The position numbers and the translations under genes are program-made. A stretch of 8,273 nt of DNA, taken from NCBI GenBank assembly GCA_023480605.1, contig JAMCWS010000014.1:836-9108 (forward strand), in the 5' to 3' direction. The notes under the pieces are model-generated. The model did no database searches, had not been told where the DNA came from, and saw only the letters and a list, made by a program, of their open reading frames with translations. The stretch comes from a bacterium. GTDB taxonomy: Bacteria; Sumerlaeota; Sumerlaeia; MVZB01. Positions within the stretch are counted from its first letter, which is position 1. Each line of letters begins with the position of its first letter. Shown one piece after another: positions 6,592-8,273 of the stretch.

Positions 6592-7651
6592 GGCGGACGG
6601 CGTCGCGCGCCGCGTTCATGAACGTGCCGGCCTTGTCCTCGGGCAGATTTTCGCGCGGTTCCTTATACCACGACTGAATGGTGAAGGCGTCGGGGAAGAT
6701 GCCGTCGCGTCGCAGCGCGCGAATGTAATCCAGCGTGCCGTCGTGGAAAGCCTCGATATTGCCCTGGTCGCGCTTGGCATTGGTTTCGAAGTTGACGACA
6801 AGCTGAAAACGGATGCCACGCGCCTGGCACCAGGCATGCAAATCGCGGAACATTTTCGGATTGTCGACCGGCAGGTCGCGCCGGATGGCGCGGGTGGCGC
6901 GATAATAGTTGTAGGGGCAATCGACTTCGATGAAGGCGATCTTTTCATTCCTTTTTTTGACCGCCTCGTACACGGCCGTCACGGCCTGGTCATAAGTCAC
7001 GCCAGTTTTGTTAGTAAAGCCGCCCAGCACCCCGTATTGCTGATCGGTATAATCCCAGTTGGGGAAATTGGTGATCAGGCCGATCTCGACCTCGGGGTGA
7101 ACCTTGTGGAATTCCTGAAAGAAGATGGCGATCTGTTCGGCCGCCTGGTCGAGGGGCAGGCCGGTGGATGGGTTTTTTTTCAGCAGCCCCGGCGCCGGAT
7201 TCTTTTTCTTCAGCAGGCGCCAGATCGGGCCGTCGAGGTGCATGACGGCCAGGCGCCCGCCCGCGTCCCAGATGGGCTGGTGCTCGGCCAGGGCCCGGCG
7301 CACGGCCGCCATGCCCTCGTCCACGCCGTTGTTACCCCCGAACGAGCCGAATTCCGAGTGGATGGCAATATTGTGGCTCTTCATGAAATCGACAAACGCC
7401 TTGACGGGGATGGCCGTGCACCAATCCGGCGGTTGGGTCTGGAGTGCGTAATACTTGTAAAAATCGATGACCTTTTGCGTTTCGGTCCAGGGGGCGCCGG
7501 GGGCGAAAAGCGGATCGGTCGGAATGGTGATGTGCGATGGCGCGATGCCGACCGTGTAGGGTTTGGGCGTCAGGGGCGGCATGGCTTCATCGGCGGCGAG
7601 GGCGGCCGAGGCCAGGAACGGCAGGGCGATGAGCAGAAGGGTAAGTTTCAT
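6563..7651 (-). CDS. Exported protein of unknown function, probable TIM-barrel fold
   Basis: This 362-residue protein starts with a clear Sec signal peptide: a Lys at position 2, a hydrophobic core at 3-14, and ALA before residue 20 as a type I cleavage site. The mature protein alternates helices with beta-strand-like segments ending in polar or acidic residues: IHSEFG (97-102), MHLDGP (137-142), LITNFPNW (192-199), FIEVDCPY (240-247) and LVVNFE (284-289). This is the pattern of a (beta/alpha)8 barrel, possibly a carbohydrate-active enzyme. I do not recognise the family, and no catalytic pair can be named. A tandem duplication interrupts it at 146-165 (LLKKKNPAPG, then LLKKNPSTG). ATG 7649-7651 has AAGGA 7 nt upstream. 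Its 3' end overlaps the convergent membrane-protein gene by 29 bp. The plus-strand open frame over the same DNA is slightly longer, but it lacks these protein-like features. Confidence 0.8.
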   Translation of the reverse strand: MKLTLLLIALPFLASAALAADEAMPPLTPKPYTVGIAPSHITIPTDPLFAPGAPWTETQKVIDFYKYYALQTQPPDWCTAIPVKAFVDFMKSHNIAIHSEFGSFGGNNGVDEGMAAVRRALAEHQPIWDAGGRLAVMHLDGPIWRLLKKKNPAPGLLKKNPSTGLPLDQAAEQIAIFFQEFHKVHPEVEIGLITNFPNWDYTDQQYGVLGGFTNKTGVTYDQAVTAVYEAVKKRNEKIAFIEVDCPYNYYRATRAIRRDLPVDNPKMFRDLHAWCQARGIRFQLVVNFETNAKRDQGNIEAFHDGTLDYIRALRRDGIFPDAFTIQSWYKEPRENLPEDKAGTFMNAARDAVRLIRELYPAK

Positions 7652-7687
7652 GGGGGCATCCTTCGCAGGTGTGTTTCGCGGATCGCG

Positions 7688-7741
7688 TAGGGACCCAAAG
7701 GACGAAAAGAACCTAAAGGGCCTAAAGAACGCAAGATACCA
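7688..7741 (+). repeat. Short-unit array with exact 9-nt period
   Basis: AAAGGACGA, AAAGAACCT, AAAGGGCCT and AAAGAACGC follow one another from 7697 in perfect 9-nt register. A looser unit on each side (TAGGGACCC from 7688, AAGATACCA from 7733) makes about six in all. The consensus is AAAGRRCNN. It lies in the spacer upstream of the exported-protein gene, opposite in sense to the array at 7795-7835. Confidence 0.7.
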
Positions 7742-7760
7742 TAAAAACAGCGACGGTCCA
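7733..7760 (-). promoter_or_regulatory. Candidate promoter for the exported-protein gene
   Basis: Read on the minus strand, TGGACC (7755-7760; four of six matches to TTGACA) and TATCTT (7733-7738; four of six to TATAAT) are 16 nt apart. They lie about 80 nt upstream of the ATG at 7651. If this is correct, the 9-nt array is in the 5' untranslated region. It is a weak match in an unidentified organism. Confidence 0.25.
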
Positions 7761-7794
7761 CCTTCCTTCTCGGGCGACTTGGTGCAAATATTTT

Positions 7795-7835
7795 GTCCTT
7801 TGGTTCCCTTATGTCCTTTAGGGCTTTTGCCCTTC
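7795..7835 (-). repeat. Second short-unit array (about 9-nt period, inverted sense)
   Basis: Reading the plus strand, CTTT or a close variant recurs at 7798, 7807 (as CCTT), 7816, 7824 and 7832, a 9-nt period slipping to 8 at the end. On the minus strand the units read AAAGGAC, ATAAGGGAA and CCTAAAGGAC, the same consensus as the array at 7688-7741. The array runs into the last codons of the adaptor fragment and contains its TAA stop (7818-7820). Confidence 0.55.
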
Positions 7836-8153
7836 GGGGCCGGTCAGGCCAACTTTTTCGCCCGCCGACAAGCCGCTCAGGATTTCGATCAATCCGCCGC
7901 GCTCATGCTCGCCGACTTTGACGAATCGCCGCGCGGCTTCCCCCTTGCCCGCCACCACCCAAACATAAGTGAGTTGGCCGACCTGGTGGACCGCATTTTT
8001 TGGTATGTAAAGCCGCCTAGCCTCGCCCGCTGGAATGAGCAAGCGCCCGAACATCCCCGGGTAGAGATCGGGGCGCTCGGGCAGGGCCGCCTTAACCAGC
8101 ACCGACCGCGACCCCGGCTCGGACTGGGGGACGATCTCCTCGATCCGGGCGCC
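7818..8153 (-). pseudogene. RND efflux periplasmic adaptor, C-terminal fragment
   Basis: These 111 residues are the beta-barrel and membrane-proximal end of an RND/HlyD-family membrane fusion protein, the periplasmic link between an inner-membrane pump and an outer-membrane channel. Diagnostic stretches are ARIEEIVPQSEPGSRS, LPERPDLYPGMFGRLLIPAG, LYIPKNAVHQVGQ and IEILSGLSAGEKV. The frame runs upstream without a proper start until TGA at 8154-8156. An internal GTG (8100-8102) lies in the middle of a conserved strand and is not a believable start. The lipoyl, hairpin and N-terminal parts, normally another 200-300 residues, are absent on this strand. Beyond 8154 the DNA instead encodes an adaptor-like N-terminus on the opposite strand. 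This is either a gene broken by an inversion or a chimeric contig end. The stop codon lies within the short-unit array. Confidence 0.8.
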
Positions 8154-8160
8154 TCACTGG

Positions 8161-8273
8161 GTACGGCAGATCCTGCTATGGACGGGTGGCATGGCGCTGC
8201 TCGTGCTGATCGTCGCTTACCTGGCGGGGGCCTTTACGAATAAAACGGCTCCCGGCGAAAAAGTCGTTCCGCC
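8161..8273 (+). CDS. RND adaptor-like N-terminus, partial at window edge
   Basis: The plus-strand frame from 8161 reads VRQILLWTGG, then MALLVLIVAYLAGAF, then TNKTAPGEKVVP, and is open to the edge of the window. This is a single membrane anchor or uncleaved signal followed by a Pro/Lys-rich exit, the typical start of an RND/HlyD adaptor. No start codon is certain: ATG 8191 falls inside the hydrophobic helix, and the coding character already begins upstream of it. The frame stays open leftwards into antisense adaptor sequence. The true start may therefore have been lost at the junction near 8154. With 37 residues visible, assignment rests on the pattern and on the neighbouring adaptor fragment. 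Confidence 0.5.

Noticed and set aside
6530..7690. Plus-strand open frame of 386 codons over the exported-protein gene
   Set aside because: It is longer, but it starts within the upstream membrane-protein gene and gives Gly/Val/Arg-rich sequence; the minus strand has a signal peptide, AAGGA and balanced amino-acid content.
7563..8243. 226-codon plus-strand open frame near the right end
   Set aside because: It crosses an intergenic repeat and the antisense of the adaptor fragment; the translation shows no coherent protein.

Overview
The window is GC-rich, densely coding DNA from a bacterium. A Sec signal peptide on one product and an RND/HlyD-type periplasmic adaptor point to a Gram-negative cell envelope. 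A ferredoxin-dependent 2-oxoacid oxidoreductase points to anaerobic, microaerobic or reductive-TCA-type metabolism. I cannot assign a phylum. The gene mix, and the intergenic arrays of short A/G-rich units, would suit an uncultured lineage known from metagenomes or single-cell genomes, but that is inference.

Layout, left to right. (1) A strong intrinsic terminator (6-45) closes a gene outside the window. (2) After a leader of about 260 nt comes korA-korB (308-3287), the alpha (with fused gamma domain) and beta subunits of a 2-oxoacid:ferredoxin oxidoreductase. The two genes are coupled by an ATGA overlap and end in a large hairpin plus eight Ts (3315-3374). korA is broken: a TAG stop at 1310-1312 sits inside the conserved STG-LPT active-site loop, and the rest of the protein continues in another frame. 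Leaving out two bases (AG, 1311-1312) restores the family consensus exactly. (3) A lone STAS-domain protein with a C-terminal amphipathic helix (3576-4070) resembles anti-sigma-factor antagonists. (4) A gene-free stretch of about 430 nt (4071-4497) holds a perfect 7-bp palindrome and two oppositely oriented arrays of 10-11-nt units. (5) A large membrane protein (4498-6591) fuses DedA, PAP2-phosphatase and LssY_C-like domains. (6) On the minus strand, overlapping it tail to tail by 29 bp, is an exported protein of unknown function with the look of a TIM barrel (6563-7651). (7) Its upstream spacer carries a second pair of oppositely oriented arrays, here with 9-nt units. (8) The right end holds the C-terminal third of an RND-type adaptor on the minus strand (7818-8153). 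This abuts, in opposite orientation, what looks like the N-terminus of an adaptor of the same family on the plus strand (8161 to the edge).

KorA and KorB together form one enzyme using TPP, an Fe-S cluster and ferredoxin. The STAS protein, the membrane fusion and the exported protein are separate units with no clear functional link. The membrane fusion probably acts in envelope lipid turnover or transport.

Most worth checking: the korA lesion, the fold-back adaptor junction near 8154 (an inversion, or an amplification/assembly chimera), and the two inverted pairs of short-period arrays. I see no CRISPR array, transposase, tRNA, rRNA or convincing new multi-gene defence or biosynthetic system.
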